Shown here one piece after another: positions 17,988 through 28,264 of a stretch of DNA of 64,000 nt (position 1 is the stretch's first letter; every line of letters begins with the position of its first letter). Both the position numbers and the translations under genes were made by a program. The stretch is from positions 2,120,001-2,184,000 of the forward strand of contig NZ_CP132334.1 in assembly GCF_030758415.1 (NCBI RefSeq). Reading direction: 5' to 3'. The notes under the pieces are model-generated. The model had not been told where the DNA came from. It did not search any database and saw only the letters and a program-made list of their open reading frames with translations. The stretch is from Parvularcula sp. IMCC14364 (lineage in GTDB: Bacteria > Pseudomonadota > Alphaproteobacteria > Caulobacterales > Parvularculaceae).

Positions 17988-20093
17988 TTAATCGGTGGCG
18001 CTTTGTTTCTGGCGCAATCTGCCGGACTCCTGCAACCAGCCAGTCAGCACAAGACCGGCCACCAGCAGGAGCCAGAGCCAGGCTGGCAGGATGTCCCGTG
18101 TTGAGACATTTTCAACGCGCGCAGCATCCCGGCGATAAATCCCGGCCCAGCCACTGTCGCCGCTGCGGGCGGTCGCCGGGCGCCCCTCGCGCACCTGGCG
18201 TATGGACGGAATACGCAACCCATCGCGTGTACGGATATTATATATCCCCCCCCCGGTTGCTGAAACCAATGGCTGTAAATGCTCAGCGCTTGAAATGACA
18301 TGTTTGTATTCAGGCGGCGCCGCGAGGCCCAGCGCGACCACATCAAACAGCGTCCGTCCATCGTCTGTACCGGTTGTGGCGGTATAAAGGCCGGACTCCG
18401 TGGCCGTCACGCGCCCTGCCCAGGCGCCGTTTTCGGTCTGTACCAGCTCCACCCGCTCCATTGACCCATCCGGCCCTTCAATGAACACAGGTGATACCTC
18501 ATCCTGCAATGTGCGTCGGCTGATGGCAATTTCATCCCGGCTTGCATCGCTGCGCAAGGTCACCGCTTCCTCTTCCAGTTCCGGCTCTTTCATGAGCCAG
18601 TGCACAAGACGCCGCAGCAATTCCCGGTGCGGGCCACCACCATCAAAATCCCGTGCCCAGAGCCATACATGGTCGGACAGTAACAGCCCCACCCGCCCCT
18701 GCTCCACGCGGTTGACGACCAGCAGCGGTGCCCCGTCTTCACGCTCCAGCAGAACATCGCCGCCGCGCAAATTCACCCCGAGACTGCGCAGCCAGCGCCC
18801 CCAGTCCCCCGCGCCTTGCAGGGTTCCCGTCACCGGATGGCGCAGACCCGTCTGGCTGACGGTTGGCAGATACGGCGCATTGTCGATATTGCCATTGGGC
18901 AGGGCTGGCAGAATGAACGCAAGATTGCGCCGCGTGGCGATGCTGGTCGAGCCGATGAATTCCGGCCCCGACGCAATCAGCATTGCGCCGCCATTCTGGA
19001 TATAACGGGAGATATTATCAAAATGCAGGGCACTGATGACACCGCGATAGGTGTAGCGATCAAAAATCAGCACATCGAACTGGTCCAGTTTTTCCAGAAA
19101 CAACTCGTTCTCGGGAAAGCGGATCAGCGCGAGATCATCCTCGCTGGCCACCAGGGGCTTGGTGGAGGGCTTGAGAATGGTAAAATGGATGAGATCAACA
19201 GCAGGGTCGGATTTCAGCAGGTTGCGCCAAACCCGTTCGCCCGCATGGGGCTCCCCTGAAACCAGCAGCACCCGCAGGCGATCGCGGATGACGGAAATCT
19301 CAATCACCGCCCTGTTGTTGCGCGTCGTTAGCTCACCATCCACCGGCAGCGTACTCAGCTCAATGATCGTCTTGCCCGGTGTATCAAGCGCGGCCTGCAG
19401 GGGCACTTCCTCGCCGACCCGCACCGTGCGGGTGATCGCCTCACGGCCATTCACTTTCAGGGAGACACTGGCCAGCCTGTCGGTAAAGCCATAATCCTCC
19501 ACCTTGAAAACAATATCCGCGACTTCATTGATAATGCCAAAGCGCGGCTCACTGACAATCTCCAGCGTCCTGTCAGTCTCGCCGGGGCGGCCTGTCAGCA
19601 AAGTGTGCACCGGTGCGTTAATGCCCAGTGTCGCCGGGTCCTGCGGCGTGTCGATGCTCTGACCATCTGTCACCACAAAAATACCGGCCAGCTGACTGCG
19701 CGGCACATCGGAGAGACCATCCAGAAAGCCCTCTCCAAGGCGCGTCTCATCTCGCCCCGCAAGCGTGACCCGCCGCACATCAAGGTCTGAAATACCCTCA
19801 AGCCGGCTGGCAAGCTCGGTCGCTGCCGCCGCCGTGACCTCTTCGCGGCCATCCAGTTTCTGGCTGCTGCTCTGATCCTCAATAATCAACGCAATATCCG
19901 GCAGCGGCGATGTGGTCTCTTCCAGCAGGGTTGGCCCGGTCAACAGAGCCAAAAGGCCCAGTGCCGCCATCAGGCGCAATACCCCGCTGAACGGGCTTCG
20001 CCAGACGGCGTACATACAAACTACAAGACTGACCACAGCAAACACGGCCAGCACCGGCCACGATACGAGAGGTATAAAGACAAGCTCACTCAT
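17988..20093 (-). CDS. Membrane-anchored protein of the MoxR operon
   Basis: A 701-residue protein with two N-terminal transmembrane helices (V-L-A-V-F-A-V-V-S-L-V-V and L-M-A-A-L-G-L-L-A-L-L), a large periplasmic part with VWA-like and glutamine-amidotransferase-like folds (A-L-I-I-E-D-Q-S-S-S; L-I-F-D-R-Y-T), and a C-terminal helix (L-P-A-W-L-W-L-L-L-V-A-G-L-V-L). It is the usual partner of MoxR/DUF58/DUF4159 genes in alphaproteobacteria. Its ATG overlaps the TGA of the preceding gene (ATGA), implying translational coupling. Role unknown; such sets are thought to assemble or insert metals into cell-envelope complexes. Confidence 0.8.
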   Translation of the reverse strand: MSELVFIPLVSWPVLAVFAVVSLVVCMYAVWRSPFSGVLRLMAALGLLALLTGPTLLEETTSPLPDIALIIEDQSSSQKLDGREEVTAAAATELASRLEGISDLDVRRVTLAGRDETRLGEGFLDGLSDVPRSQLAGIFVVTDGQSIDTPQDPATLGINAPVHTLLTGRPGETDRTLEIVSEPRFGIINEVADIVFKVEDYGFTDRLASVSLKVNGREAITRTVRVGEEVPLQAALDTPGKTIIELSTLPVDGELTTRNNRAVIEISVIRDRLRVLLVSGEPHAGERVWRNLLKSDPAVDLIHFTILKPSTKPLVASEDDLALIRFPENELFLEKLDQFDVLIFDRYTYRGVISALHFDNISRYIQNGGAMLIASGPEFIGSTSIATRRNLAFILPALPNGNIDNAPYLPTVSQTGLRHPVTGTLQGAGDWGRWLRSLGVNLRGGDVLLEREDGAPLLVVNRVEQGRVGLLLSDHVWLWARDFDGGGPHRELLRRLVHWLMKEPELEEEAVTLRSDASRDEIAISRRTLQDEVSPVFIEGPDGSMERVELVQTENGAWAGRVTATESGLYTATTGTDDGRTLFDVVALGLAAPPEYKHVISSAEHLQPLVSATGGGIYNIRTRDGLRIPSIRQVREGRPATARSGDSGWAGIYRRDAARVENVSTRDILPAWLWLLLVAGLVLTGWLQESGRLRQKQSATD

Positions 20094-22882
20094 CGCTGCT
20101 CCTCCCCCAACTGGTCCAGCAGCGCTTCGGCCTGAAGCTGATCCACCTTGTAGTTCCCGGTCAGGGCCACCATGGCGATATTGATGCCGGTACGATAGGC
20201 TGCTTCACGCGCGGCAAGCCCCGCGCCGCCCATGGCGCGCAGCGGGCGACCGCCGTCATCAATCGCCCAGGCACTGGCCCAGTCACGCCCGGATATAATC
20301 ACCGGCGTCACCCCGTCATTGACATTGCCGGTCACGCCACGTGCCTCCACCCAGACCGGCCCATCACTGTTGCGACCGGGAAAATCATCAAGCAGATAAA
20401 AAGACCGGCGCAACACATGCCCCGTGGGCACAGGCTCCAGTGGCGGCATATTGAGCTGTTCCAGAATACGGCGCAGGGCAGCCGCCTCTTCCGTTCGCTG
20501 GCTACCGAAATTCCGGTCCCCGTCGCGGGTGTCGAAAATAATCAGTCCACCGCGCGCCATATAGGCTTCAAGGCGTGTCAGCGCCGTCTCGCTAGGCACC
20601 GGTGCGCCGGGCAGGATCGGCCAGTAAATCAGCGGATAGACAGATAACTCATCCGTATCAGGTGAAATACCCACAGGGGCTGCAGGCTCAAGCGCTGTGC
20701 GCTCGCGCAGCCGCTGGCTCAGCCCGAAAAGCCCGGCTCTGGAAAGCTCGTCCGCCTCCCTGTCACCGGTGACCACATAGGCAAAGCGGGTATAGAGCGC
20801 TGCATCCGCCGCCTTGGGGTCAATCGGCGGGCGGATCTGCGCGGCGGCCTCCGACACTGGCAGTGCCAGCAGGGTGCCCAGAACCAGGAGAGACATCACC
20901 GCCAGGCCCTGTCGGCGCAGCGGCATCAGTTTGCCGTTCAAATGCAGCATCAGCACCGTATCAATCAGGAATAACACCAGTGCCAGCAACAAAAACCAGA
21001 CAGCCAGCTGGCGCACATCCTGCCCCGCATAGGAGCGCACCGCGATCCCGTCAAAAGCGCCTATCGCCTCGAGGGATTGCAGTTTGCTGTCATTACTCAG
21101 GACATTAACCGCCAGCGGCATATCCGGATCTCCATAGAGTCCCGCAGGGATCAGGGCGCTTGCCACACCATTGGCACTCGCAGCACTCACAGGCCGGGCG
21201 TCATCGGGCGCTGGCTGCAACTGGCCAAACCCGTTCAGGACACGCCGGGGCACAAAGGTCTGCTCCGGGTCGCGCCGGCCTGTCTCGGTCACGGAAAGAG
21301 CTGTCAGGCGGCGCAGCATGTCAACAAACAGGCCCGAAATCGGCAGATCGGACCAGTCCGGCGCGGCGGTTACGTGGAACAGGACGATAAGCCCCTTGCC
21401 CTGTGCCCGCGCTGTCACCAGGGGCGCGCCATCTTCAAGCCAGGCCCAGCTCCGGGTGGAGGTATCAGCCCCCGGACGCGCCAGCACCTGACGGCGAATT
21501 TCAATCTCCTGATCCGGCACAAGATCACTGAACGGACTGTCTTCGCCAAAACCGCCAAGCGACTGCGGCTTTTCCCAGGTCAATGCCCCGCCAAAAGCAC
21601 GCCCGCCACCGCGCAGGGGCACCGGCAACAGGGAGGCTTCAAAATTGACACTGGCATCCTGCGAGGCATCCGCGAGCACCGGACCGGAAAAGCGGATCAA
21701 CACGCCGCCTTCTTCAATCCAGCCGCTCAACGCTTCAGCATCGCCCTCGCGCAACCGGCCAATATCATCCAGGATAATAACCGTTGCATCAGAACTGGCG
21801 AGTGTATTGACCGTACCCGTACGGAACAGGGCATAGGGTGACAGCGCCTGCTGGAGATAGAACCGACTGTCCAGCAGTGTGCCGCTGGTGCCATCAGCAC
21901 TGCCCGCGAGGCCCACCTGCGCGCGCCGCGTGCTGGCATCTGCCAGTTGCACGGCCCCGGCAGAGCGCACACCATCAAGCCGGATCTGACCGATTTCATT
22001 GCGCAGGGTCAGTGGCAGGTCGATCTCCACCTCCGCCTCATTTGCCCCCTGCGCCATCAGAAAAGGCGTCTGCTCAATCAATCGCCCGTCACGCGCCAAT
22101 ATACTGATCTGCCCGGGCATCTCAGCCACAGCCGCCTGCGGCTGACGGATGGTCGCCAGCAGACTGTCAGAGCGATAGGTAATCCCGGTCAGGACAGTTG
22201 GCAGGGTCTGCGGCACATAGGCCGTCAGCGTGCCGTAATCATCAAGTCGGCGCAGGAACTGACGCTCGTCAATATCAGGCCCGGTAAAAACACCATCGCT
22301 CAACCAGCGGATATCAACTCCCTCCCCCAACGCGGCCAGTGCCGGGGCCGTATCACGCAGGATAGTGCTCCGCGCAGCGGCTCGCGCCACCGGCTCAACA
22401 CTATCGCTGATATCTGCAAGCTGGTCTGCGCTCAGCGGGCCAACCAGCGCTTCCCCCTTGCGGGCAGTGCTTTGCGGCGTCGTGCGCAGGAGCCAGATTT
22501 GCCGCCCCGTGCCATCCACTTCACTGGCAATCCCTGCCAGCGTATTGCGCCGCTGCGCCCATTTATCGGCAGCCGCCCAACTATCATCCAGAACAATCAG
22601 TACAGGCCCTGTGCGCGCCAGTCGCTCGGGCGCATTCAGGAACGGCCCGGCAAGCGCTATGATAATGGCAGCAAGGATCAACAATCGCAGCAGCAGAATA
22701 TACCATGGTGTGCGGCTCGGCGTTTCCTGCGTATTCTTTATCTGTCTGAGGAAGAAATATCCCGGAAAAGCAAGCCGCCTGGGGGCCTGGGGCAATGCCC
22801 GCAACAGCAGCCATATAACCGGCAGCAGCGCCAGCGCGCCCAGGATTAGTGGGGTTGAAAAACCGAGTTCAGCAGGCACCAT
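20090..22882 (-). CDS. BatA-domain and DUF4159 membrane protein
   Basis: A 930-residue protein. The N-terminal 80 residues form a BatA-type double helix (F-S-T-P-L-I-L-G-A-L-A-L-L-P; W-Y-I-L-L-L-R-L-L-I-L-A-A-I-I-I-A-L). The middle part is VWA-like (L-I-V-L-D-D-S-W-A-A), followed by an internal helix, and the end is DUF4159 (A-R-G-G-L-I-I-F-D-T-R-D-G). DUF4159 has a class I amidotransferase-like fold without clear catalysis. Both ends overlap neighbours through ATGA junctions. It is the largest part of the MoxR/DUF58 envelope system. Confidence 0.88.
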   Translation of the reverse strand: MVPAELGFSTPLILGALALLPVIWLLLRALPQAPRRLAFPGYFFLRQIKNTQETPSRTPWYILLLRLLILAAIIIALAGPFLNAPERLARTGPVLIVLDDSWAAADKWAQRRNTLAGIASEVDGTGRQIWLLRTTPQSTARKGEALVGPLSADQLADISDSVEPVARAAARSTILRDTAPALAALGEGVDIRWLSDGVFTGPDIDERQFLRRLDDYGTLTAYVPQTLPTVLTGITYRSDSLLATIRQPQAAVAEMPGQISILARDGRLIEQTPFLMAQGANEAEVEIDLPLTLRNEIGQIRLDGVRSAGAVQLADASTRRAQVGLAGSADGTSGTLLDSRFYLQQALSPYALFRTGTVNTLASSDATVIILDDIGRLREGDAEALSGWIEEGGVLIRFSGPVLADASQDASVNFEASLLPVPLRGGGRAFGGALTWEKPQSLGGFGEDSPFSDLVPDQEIEIRRQVLARPGADTSTRSWAWLEDGAPLVTARAQGKGLIVLFHVTAAPDWSDLPISGLFVDMLRRLTALSVTETGRRDPEQTFVPRRVLNGFGQLQPAPDDARPVSAASANGVASALIPAGLYGDPDMPLAVNVLSNDSKLQSLEAIGAFDGIAVRSYAGQDVRQLAVWFLLLALVLFLIDTVLMLHLNGKLMPLRRQGLAVMSLLVLGTLLALPVSEAAAQIRPPIDPKAADAALYTRFAYVVTGDREADELSRAGLFGLSQRLRERTALEPAAPVGISPDTDELSVYPLIYWPILPGAPVPSETALTRLEAYMARGGLIIFDTRDGDRNFGSQRTEEAAALRRILEQLNMPPLEPVPTGHVLRRSFYLLDDFPGRNSDGPVWVEARGVTGNVNDGVTPVIISGRDWASAWAIDDGGRPLRAMGGAGLAAREAAYRTGINIAMVALTGNYKVDQLQAEALLDQLGEEQR

Positions 22883-23802
22883 CAGACAAGTGCCTCCGGC
22901 GCCAGCGCCCGGTAAAGTGCAATCAGCGCCGTCTCCGGCGCATGGTCCGTGCGATGTGTCATGAAGGACCAGCCAAGATGGCGGCAGGTATCCTGTAACC
23001 AGCCCTGATGGGCCTGAAACAGTTTCCTGTATTCCCCGGCCACCGCCCCTGCATCCCCAAACAGCAATTTCGGTAACCCCTGTTCCCGCGCCAGAAACTC
23101 CATCCGCCCCTCAAATCTGTAATCTTCTTCAGACGGATCAATGATCTGCACCAGATGCGCTGTGGCCCGCTGGGCCGCAATCGCCCGCAGGCGCGGCTCA
23201 AGTTCAACAGGCGGCAGGAAAAAGTCACTGAAGATAACGTACTTCTTTTCCCCTGCCGCATTGATAATCGGCGGCAACCGGTCTGGGCTGAACGAATGAC
23301 CGACAATTTCTCCGGCAAACTGTTCTGCCGCGCGCCGTCCCATGAACGGGCGCCGACTAGCCCCGGCATAGCCAATGCGCTCCCCGGCCCGGGCCAGAAG
23401 CGTACAGACTGCTGTGGCCAGCACATCAGCGCGCCGTCGCTTGGTCGGCAGATCGTCTGCATGGGCATAATCAAGGCTGACACCGGGGTCACGCCAGAGC
23501 CAAGCCGTTGCCGCAACTTCCCATTCGCGCTGGCGTATATACAGCCTGTCATCGCTGCGGGCTGATTGCCGCCAGTCAATTTGCGTACTGACATCCCCTT
23601 CCACAAAAGGGCGGAACTGCCAGAACGTCTCACCACTGCCAGCCCGGCGACGGCCATGCACGCCGGCCATCACCGTATTGGCCAGATGATCCGCCTCCAG
23701 CAGAAGTGGCGGCAGACTGCCCCCAGCCTCCTCTGCCTCATGGTGCAGGGCTTCTTGGGCAGACATCCTGTGATCGGGCTGCGGCATAATGCGTGCCTGC
23801 AC
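22882..23802 (-). CDS. DUF58 domain protein
   Basis: About 300 residues with the DUF58 signature: R-R-A-G-S-G-E-T-F-W-Q-F-R-P-F-V-E-G-D followed by I-D-W-R-Q-S-A-R-S-D, near residues 52-83. DUF58 proteins are the conserved partner of MoxR ATPases and carry a VWA-like fold. The start is uncertain: GTG at 23802 overlaps the AGGAG site, while ATG at 23787 lies 14 bases beyond it; either gives the full domain. The stop overlaps the next gene's ATG. Confidence 0.9.
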   Translation of the reverse strand: MQARIMPQPDHRMSAQEALHHEAEEAGGSLPPLLLEADHLANTVMAGVHGRRRAGSGETFWQFRPFVEGDVSTQIDWRQSARSDDRLYIRQREWEVAATAWLWRDPGVSLDYAHADDLPTKRRRADVLATAVCTLLARAGERIGYAGASRRPFMGRRAAEQFAGEIVGHSFSPDRLPPIINAAGEKKYVIFSDFFLPPVELEPRLRAIAAQRATAHLVQIIDPSEEDYRFEGRMEFLAREQGLPKLLFGDAGAVAGEYRKLFQAHQGWLQDTCRHLGWSFMTHRTDHAPETALIALYRALAPEALV

Positions 23803-23813
23803 TCCTGTTGCGC

Positions 23814-24824
23814 TCAGACGATTGATTGAACCAGATTATCGATGACAATATCCGTGGTCAGCCCTTCGGCCCGCGCGGCAAAGGTCAGGGCCATACGATG
23901 GCGCAGGATCGGCCCGGCCAGCGCGGCAATATCATCCGGAGAAGGCGCTTCGCGTCCGTCCATCAGGGCACGCGCGCGCACCGCGAGGCTCAGGGCCTGA
24001 CTTGCCCGTGGCCCCGGTCCCCAGGCGATCAGGTCCGTGCGGTCATCCGCTGCCTCAATGCCCGGACGCGCCGCGCGCACCAGCGCCATGATGCGGTCAA
24101 TAATCTGCTCGCCAATCGGCATGGCCCGCACCATTGCCTGCGCCGCCATCAGGTCGGCCGGGGTCATGGCCTGTGCAGGCTCGATCACCGCCGTCCCGGT
24201 GGTTGCAGCCAGCATCTGCCGTTCTGCACTTTCCGGGGGATAATCGATATTGATTTGCAACAGGAAGCGGTCAAGCTGCGCTTCGGGCAGCGGATAGGTG
24301 CCTTCCTGCTCAATCGGGTTCTGGGTTGCCAGCACATGAAATGGCGTTGGTAGGTCGCGACGGGCACCGGCGACCGTTACATGATGCTCCTGCATCGCCT
24401 GCAACAGCGCGGACTGTGTGCGCGGGCTTGCCCGGTTGATCTCGTCGGCCATCAGCAACTGGCAGAACACCGGGCCCTCGATAAAGCGGAAACTGCGCCG
24501 CCCGTCTGCGCCTTCTTCCAGCACCTCCGAGCCAATCACATCCGCCGGCATCAGGTCGGGCGTAAACTGGATGCGCTTGTCCGTCAGGCCGGTCACCTTG
24601 GCACAGCTTGCCACCAGCAGGGTCTTGGCAAGCCCTGGCGCCCCCACCAGCAAGGCATGACCGCCGGAAAGCAGGGCAATCAGCATTTCCTCGATCACCC
24701 GTTCCTGCCCGAATACAACCTCGCCGAGAGCTGTCCGGGCGTGTTGCATCTTGCCCGAGAGATCGCTGAATCGGGCGAGGATGTCAGTGGTCTGGGTGGC
24801 CGTATCGGCGCCGGATATGGTCAT
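23814..24824 (-). CDS. MoxR-family AAA ATPase
   Basis: A 336-residue AAA+ chaperone-like ATPase. Walker A reads G-A-P-G-L-A-K-T, Walker B reads L-L-M-A-D-E-I-N, and the sensor region A-T-Q-N-P-I-E-Q-E-G-T-Y is that of MoxR proteins. The start at 24824 (MTISGADTATQ) is chosen; the frame runs 30 codons further upstream but lacks family similarity. First gene of a minus-strand operon with DUF58 and BatA/DUF4159 genes, whose products it probably remodels. It shares a 184-base upstream region with divergent sppA. Confidence 0.93.
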   Translation of the reverse strand: MTISGADTATQTTDILARFSDLSGKMQHARTALGEVVFGQERVIEEMLIALLSGGHALLVGAPGLAKTLLVASCAKVTGLTDKRIQFTPDLMPADVIGSEVLEEGADGRRSFRFIEGPVFCQLLMADEINRASPRTQSALLQAMQEHHVTVAGARRDLPTPFHVLATQNPIEQEGTYPLPEAQLDRFLLQINIDYPPESAERQMLAATTGTAVIEPAQAMTPADLMAAQAMVRAMPIGEQIIDRIMALVRAARPGIEAADDRTDLIAWGPGPRASQALSLAVRARALMDGREAPSPDDIAALAGPILRHRMALTFAARAEGLTTDIVIDNLVQSIV

Positions 24825-25008
24825 TTTGTCGTCCTGTCGCGTAATAATGAGAGAGTCATGCACTGATTTGGAGGTCTTTTTCCCTGTTCCGTGACCTTTT
24901 GACAACGAAAACAAATGGCAATGGACAGATCGTCATATTGGGGATTGAATCTTAACCCTGTGATTGCAACATAATACTCTTAAGTATTTGTCGCGAGGGG
25001 TCTGAAAC

Positions 25009-26934
25009 ATGCAAGACGAAAACAAACTGACGATCTGGGGTTTTCTCAAAGGGATCGTCAAAGCCATCATTGGTGCAGCACTGCTCTTGCAGGCCCTGCT
25101 CTTCCTGATTTTCCTGATCGTATTCATGGGTGTGATCACCAGCGTCATGACAGACGCTGGCAGTGGCGGGTCCGGCCCGTCTGTTGCTGTGCCTGACGGC
25201 GCTGCCCTGCTCCTCAACCCTAACGGTGTTCTGGTTGAACAGGCTGCAGAATCCGATCCGTTTGAAGAAGCGCTCGCCGAAGCCTATGGCTCCAATCGCC
25301 CGGCGCAAGTGCAGGTCCACGACTTGACCAAGGCAATCCGCGCTGCCGCAGAGGACGAGCGCATCGACGCGCTGGTGCTGGATCTTGGTGGTTTGATGGT
25401 GCCTTCAGTCTTCTCCAGCAAGATGCAGCTTGTTGTGCAGGAAATCGAAGCCTTCAAGGAAAGTGGCAAGCCGGTCATCGCGATCGGTGACTACTATTCT
25501 CAGGAGCAGTATTACATTGCCTCCCACGCGGATGATGTCTTCATGCACGATTATGGCGCCATTCTCATCTATGGCTATGGCCGCTACCGCACATATTATA
25601 ATGAATTGCTGACCGAAAAACTCAACGTCACCAACCACATCTTCCGCGTTGGCACATACAAGTCAGCCCTTGAGCCGGTTCTGCGCAATGACATGTCAGA
25701 AGAAGCCAAGGAAGCAAACCTCGCTTATCTCAATGTGCTCTGGAATGATTACACCAGCACGGTCGAGACAGCACGCGGCCTGGAGCCAGGCACCATTAAC
25801 AATTACGCCAACAATGCCTCCGAGGTCATTGGTCTGGCAGATGGCGACCTTGCCCAGACAACCGTCAATGTCGGCCTTGTGGATCAGCTGATGAGCCGCA
25901 AGGACCAGATTGACCATATCAAGGGCATTGTTGGTGAGGATGACGATGAAGACGGCTTCAAGCGTGTTGGCTATCGTACATTTCTCAACGCGATTGAAGG
26001 CGATGATGACACAAAGGCACCTGACGTCGCCATCATCACCGCCGCTGGCACCATCGTTGACGGTAATGCGCCTGTTGGTGTTGCCGCTGGTGACCGCATT
26101 GCCGGATACCTGAAAGACGCCCGTGAGGACGAAGACGTGAAAGCCGTTGTCCTGCGTGTAGATAGTGGCGGCGGCAGTGCTTTTGCCTCGGAAGTCATGC
26201 GCACCGAAGTGCTGGCCCTGCAGGAAGCGGGCAAGCCGGTTGTCGTCTCCATGGGCTCACTGGCCGCGTCCGGTGGCTACTGGATTGCCGCTGATGCGGA
26301 TGAAATCTGGGCCGCCCCGACAACCATCACTGGCTCAATCGGCATTTTCGGCATGATCCAGACACTGGAAAACACGGTCAGTCAGGCTGGCATCTACTCA
26401 GATGGCGTTGGCACAACAGATCTTTCCGGTGTTCTTGGTGCGGGCCTTGGCCCCTTGCCGCAGGAATTTTCCGACATCATGCAGCTCTCTATTGAGTCTG
26501 GCTATGAGCGCTTCCTGACCATTGTTGGCGAAGCCCGTGGCTTCTCCCGTGATGAGGTGGATGCCATTGCCCAAGGTCGGGTCTGGATTGGTGAAACAGC
26601 CAAGGAGATCGGCCTTGTTGATCAACTCGGCTATTTCGAAGATGCCATTGAATCAGCGGCGACACTCGCCGGTATTCAGGACGATTATGATGTTGTCCGT
26701 CTGGAGACAGACAAGACACGTTTCGAGATATTCCTGGAATCTCTCTCTGGCGCTTCTGTTCGCCTCGGCCTGATCGAATCCGATGATCTGGTCTTTGGCG
26801 GCACGGCAGGCCTCGAAGTTTCCGGCCTGCGTCGTCTGATTGCCGAAGCCCAGAACGAAGCAGCGTTCTATGACACGTTCAATGACCCGAACGCGATCTA
26901 TGCCCGCTGCCTCGAATGTGAGCCAGCACGCTAA
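25009..26934 (+). CDS. sppA: Signal peptide peptidase SppA, 67-kDa type
   Basis: Inner-membrane serine protease (S49) of 641 residues that degrades cleaved signal peptides. An N-terminal helix at about 16-47 anchors it; two tandem S49 domains follow, as in the long E. coli form. The Ser-Lys dyad is visible: Lys218 in G-T-Y-K-S-A-L-E-P in the first domain and Ser417 in M-G-S-L-A-A-S-G-G-Y in the second. GAGGGG upstream of ATG 25009 serves as ribosome site. Followed by a gene-poor 107 bases and then DUF1285. Confidence 0.95.
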   Translation: MQDENKLTIWGFLKGIVKAIIGAALLLQALLFLIFLIVFMGVITSVMTDAGSGGSGPSVAVPDGAALLLNPNGVLVEQAAESDPFEEALAEAYGSNRPAQVQVHDLTKAIRAAAEDERIDALVLDLGGLMVPSVFSSKMQLVVQEIEAFKESGKPVIAIGDYYSQEQYYIASHADDVFMHDYGAILIYGYGRYRTYYNELLTEKLNVTNHIFRVGTYKSALEPVLRNDMSEEAKEANLAYLNVLWNDYTSTVETARGLEPGTINNYANNASEVIGLADGDLAQTTVNVGLVDQLMSRKDQIDHIKGIVGEDDDEDGFKRVGYRTFLNAIEGDDDTKAPDVAIITAAGTIVDGNAPVGVAAGDRIAGYLKDAREDEDVKAVVLRVDSGGGSAFASEVMRTEVLALQEAGKPVVVSMGSLAASGGYWIAADADEIWAAPTTITGSIGIFGMIQTLENTVSQAGIYSDGVGTTDLSGVLGAGLGPLPQEFSDIMQLSIESGYERFLTIVGEARGFSRDEVDAIAQGRVWIGETAKEIGLVDQLGYFEDAIESAATLAGIQDDYDVVRLETDKTRFEIFLESLSGASVRLGLIESDDLVFGGTAGLEVSGLRRLIAEAQNEAAFYDTFNDPNAIYARCLECEPAR

Positions 26935-27041
26935 GTCGCTTCATTCTTCATCTGTTGGCCGGTTGTGCTGGCCACAGATTGCAAACGCTCTACACTGCAC
27001 AGCAGGCTTGAAACTTCAGCCTGCTGCGCCAGTTATATCTT

Positions 27042-27602
27042 ATGAGTGATCTTTTTGCCCTCGCCTCCCGCATGTCCGACCTCACAGGTGGCACTGGCCT
27101 GCCCCCTGTGGACAAATGGAACCCCGAATATTGCGGCGAAATCGACATGGTCATCCGCAAGGATGGCCTCTGGTTTCATGAAGGCTCGCCCATCGGGCGC
27201 CCGCAGCTCGTTCGGCTGTTCTCAACCGTGCTGAAGCGCGAAGAAGACGACTATTTTTTGGTGACCCCGGTGGAGAAGCTGAAAATCGTGGTCGAAGATG
27301 TGCCCTTTCTCGCCGTTGAGATGACCGTACAGGATGAAGACACGCCGGATCAGCAACTGACCTTCCGCACCAATGTCGGCGACGATGTGATTGCCGGCCC
27401 CGACCACGCCCTTGCGTTCCGTGCAGGCGAGGCCGAAGACGAACTGGTCCCCTATCTTCACGTCAGGCGCGGCCTGGAAGCGCGGCTCTCCCGCCCTGTC
27501 TACTATCAACTGGCTGAACTGGTGCGCTCTGACCCGCCAGTGGTCGTCAGCAATGGCGCGACTTTCCCCTTCGGAAATCCCAGTGCGGCTACAGGCGCAT
27601 GA
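27042..27602 (+). CDS. DUF1285 protein
   Basis: A 186-residue cytoplasmic protein with the DUF1285 signature C-G-E-I-D-M-V-I-R-x-D-G-x-W-F-H-E-G-S-P-I near residues 31-51. Function unknown; structures of the family show two small domains of a possible ligand-binding type. Its stop overlaps the next gene (ATGA), so it is coupled to the NUDIX hydrolase, an order common in alphaproteobacteria. Confidence 0.93.
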   Translation: MSDLFALASRMSDLTGGTGLPPVDKWNPEYCGEIDMVIRKDGLWFHEGSPIGRPQLVRLFSTVLKREEDDYFLVTPVEKLKIVVEDVPFLAVEMTVQDEDTPDQQLTFRTNVGDDVIAGPDHALAFRAGEAEDELVPYLHVRRGLEARLSRPVYYQLAELVRSDPPVVVSNGATFPFGNPSAATGA

Positions 27603-28264
27603 GCCGCGCCTCCACCATCCCACCGCCCGGCGTTACCACCAGTTGGCGCGCGGAAATCAGCGCTGCGCTGGAAGCCCCTGATGCGCTGGACACGCGCAGC
27701 ATTTTCCACGAGTTGAACCCGCATCTGGAACGCACCCCTATCTTCAATCGCCCCATGGCAGAATACCGCGCAGCGGCAGTGCTCTTCCCGATCATTGACC
27801 GCGTGGACGAGCCGAGCGTGCTGCTCACCATCCGCTCCAATGAGATGCCGTCCCATGCCGGTCAGATCAGCTTTCCCGGTGGCCGTGTGCAGGCGGAAGA
27901 TCAGGACCACACGGATACGGCCTTGCGCGAGACATGGGAGGAAGTCGGTATCGAGCGGGACTATGTGGAGGTTATGGGAGATATGGGCGTACATCTGGGT
28001 GGCATGGGCTTTGCCGTCACCCCTGTAATCGGCGTCATTCATCCGGATGCAGATTTCACGCCCTGCCCGCGCGAAGTTCAGGGCATGTTTGAAGTGCCGC
28101 TGGCTCACCTGTTCGATCTCGACAGACATATCATCGAGGAGCGGGAAAATAACGGCGTCAGGTACCGGATGCCAGCCATTCCGTATGGAGAATTTCATAT
28201 CTGGGGACTGACGGCCGGGATCATCAATTCGCTCGCCAAAGCGGTGCATGACAGGAGGGATTGA
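27599..28264 (+). CDS. NUDIX CoA pyrophosphatase
   Basis: A 221-residue NudL/NUDT7-type hydrolase that splits CoA or CoA esters into phosphopantetheine and 3',5'-ADP. The NUDIX box is visible as G-G-R-V-x5-D-x4-A-L-R-E-T-W-E-E-V-G-I, and the preceding M-P-S-H-A-G-Q-I-S-F-P belongs to the CoA-specific subgroup motif (LLTxR-SxxxxHxGxxxFPGG). It overlaps DUF1285 upstream and the CCA transferase downstream by a few bases, forming one translational unit. Confidence 0.93.
   Translation: MSRASTIPPPGVTTSWRAEISAALEAPDALDTRSIFHELNPHLERTPIFNRPMAEYRAAAVLFPIIDRVDEPSVLLTIRSNEMPSHAGQISFPGGRVQAEDQDHTDTALRETWEEVGIERDYVEVMGDMGVHLGGMGFAVTPVIGVIHPDADFTPCPREVQGMFEVPLAHLFDLDRHIIEERENNGVRYRMPAIPYGEFHIWGLTAGIINSLAKAVHDRRD

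Noticed and set aside
24825-25008. Regulatory element between moxR and sppA
   Set aside because: No palindrome or repeat stood out; only ordinary AT-rich promoter DNA.
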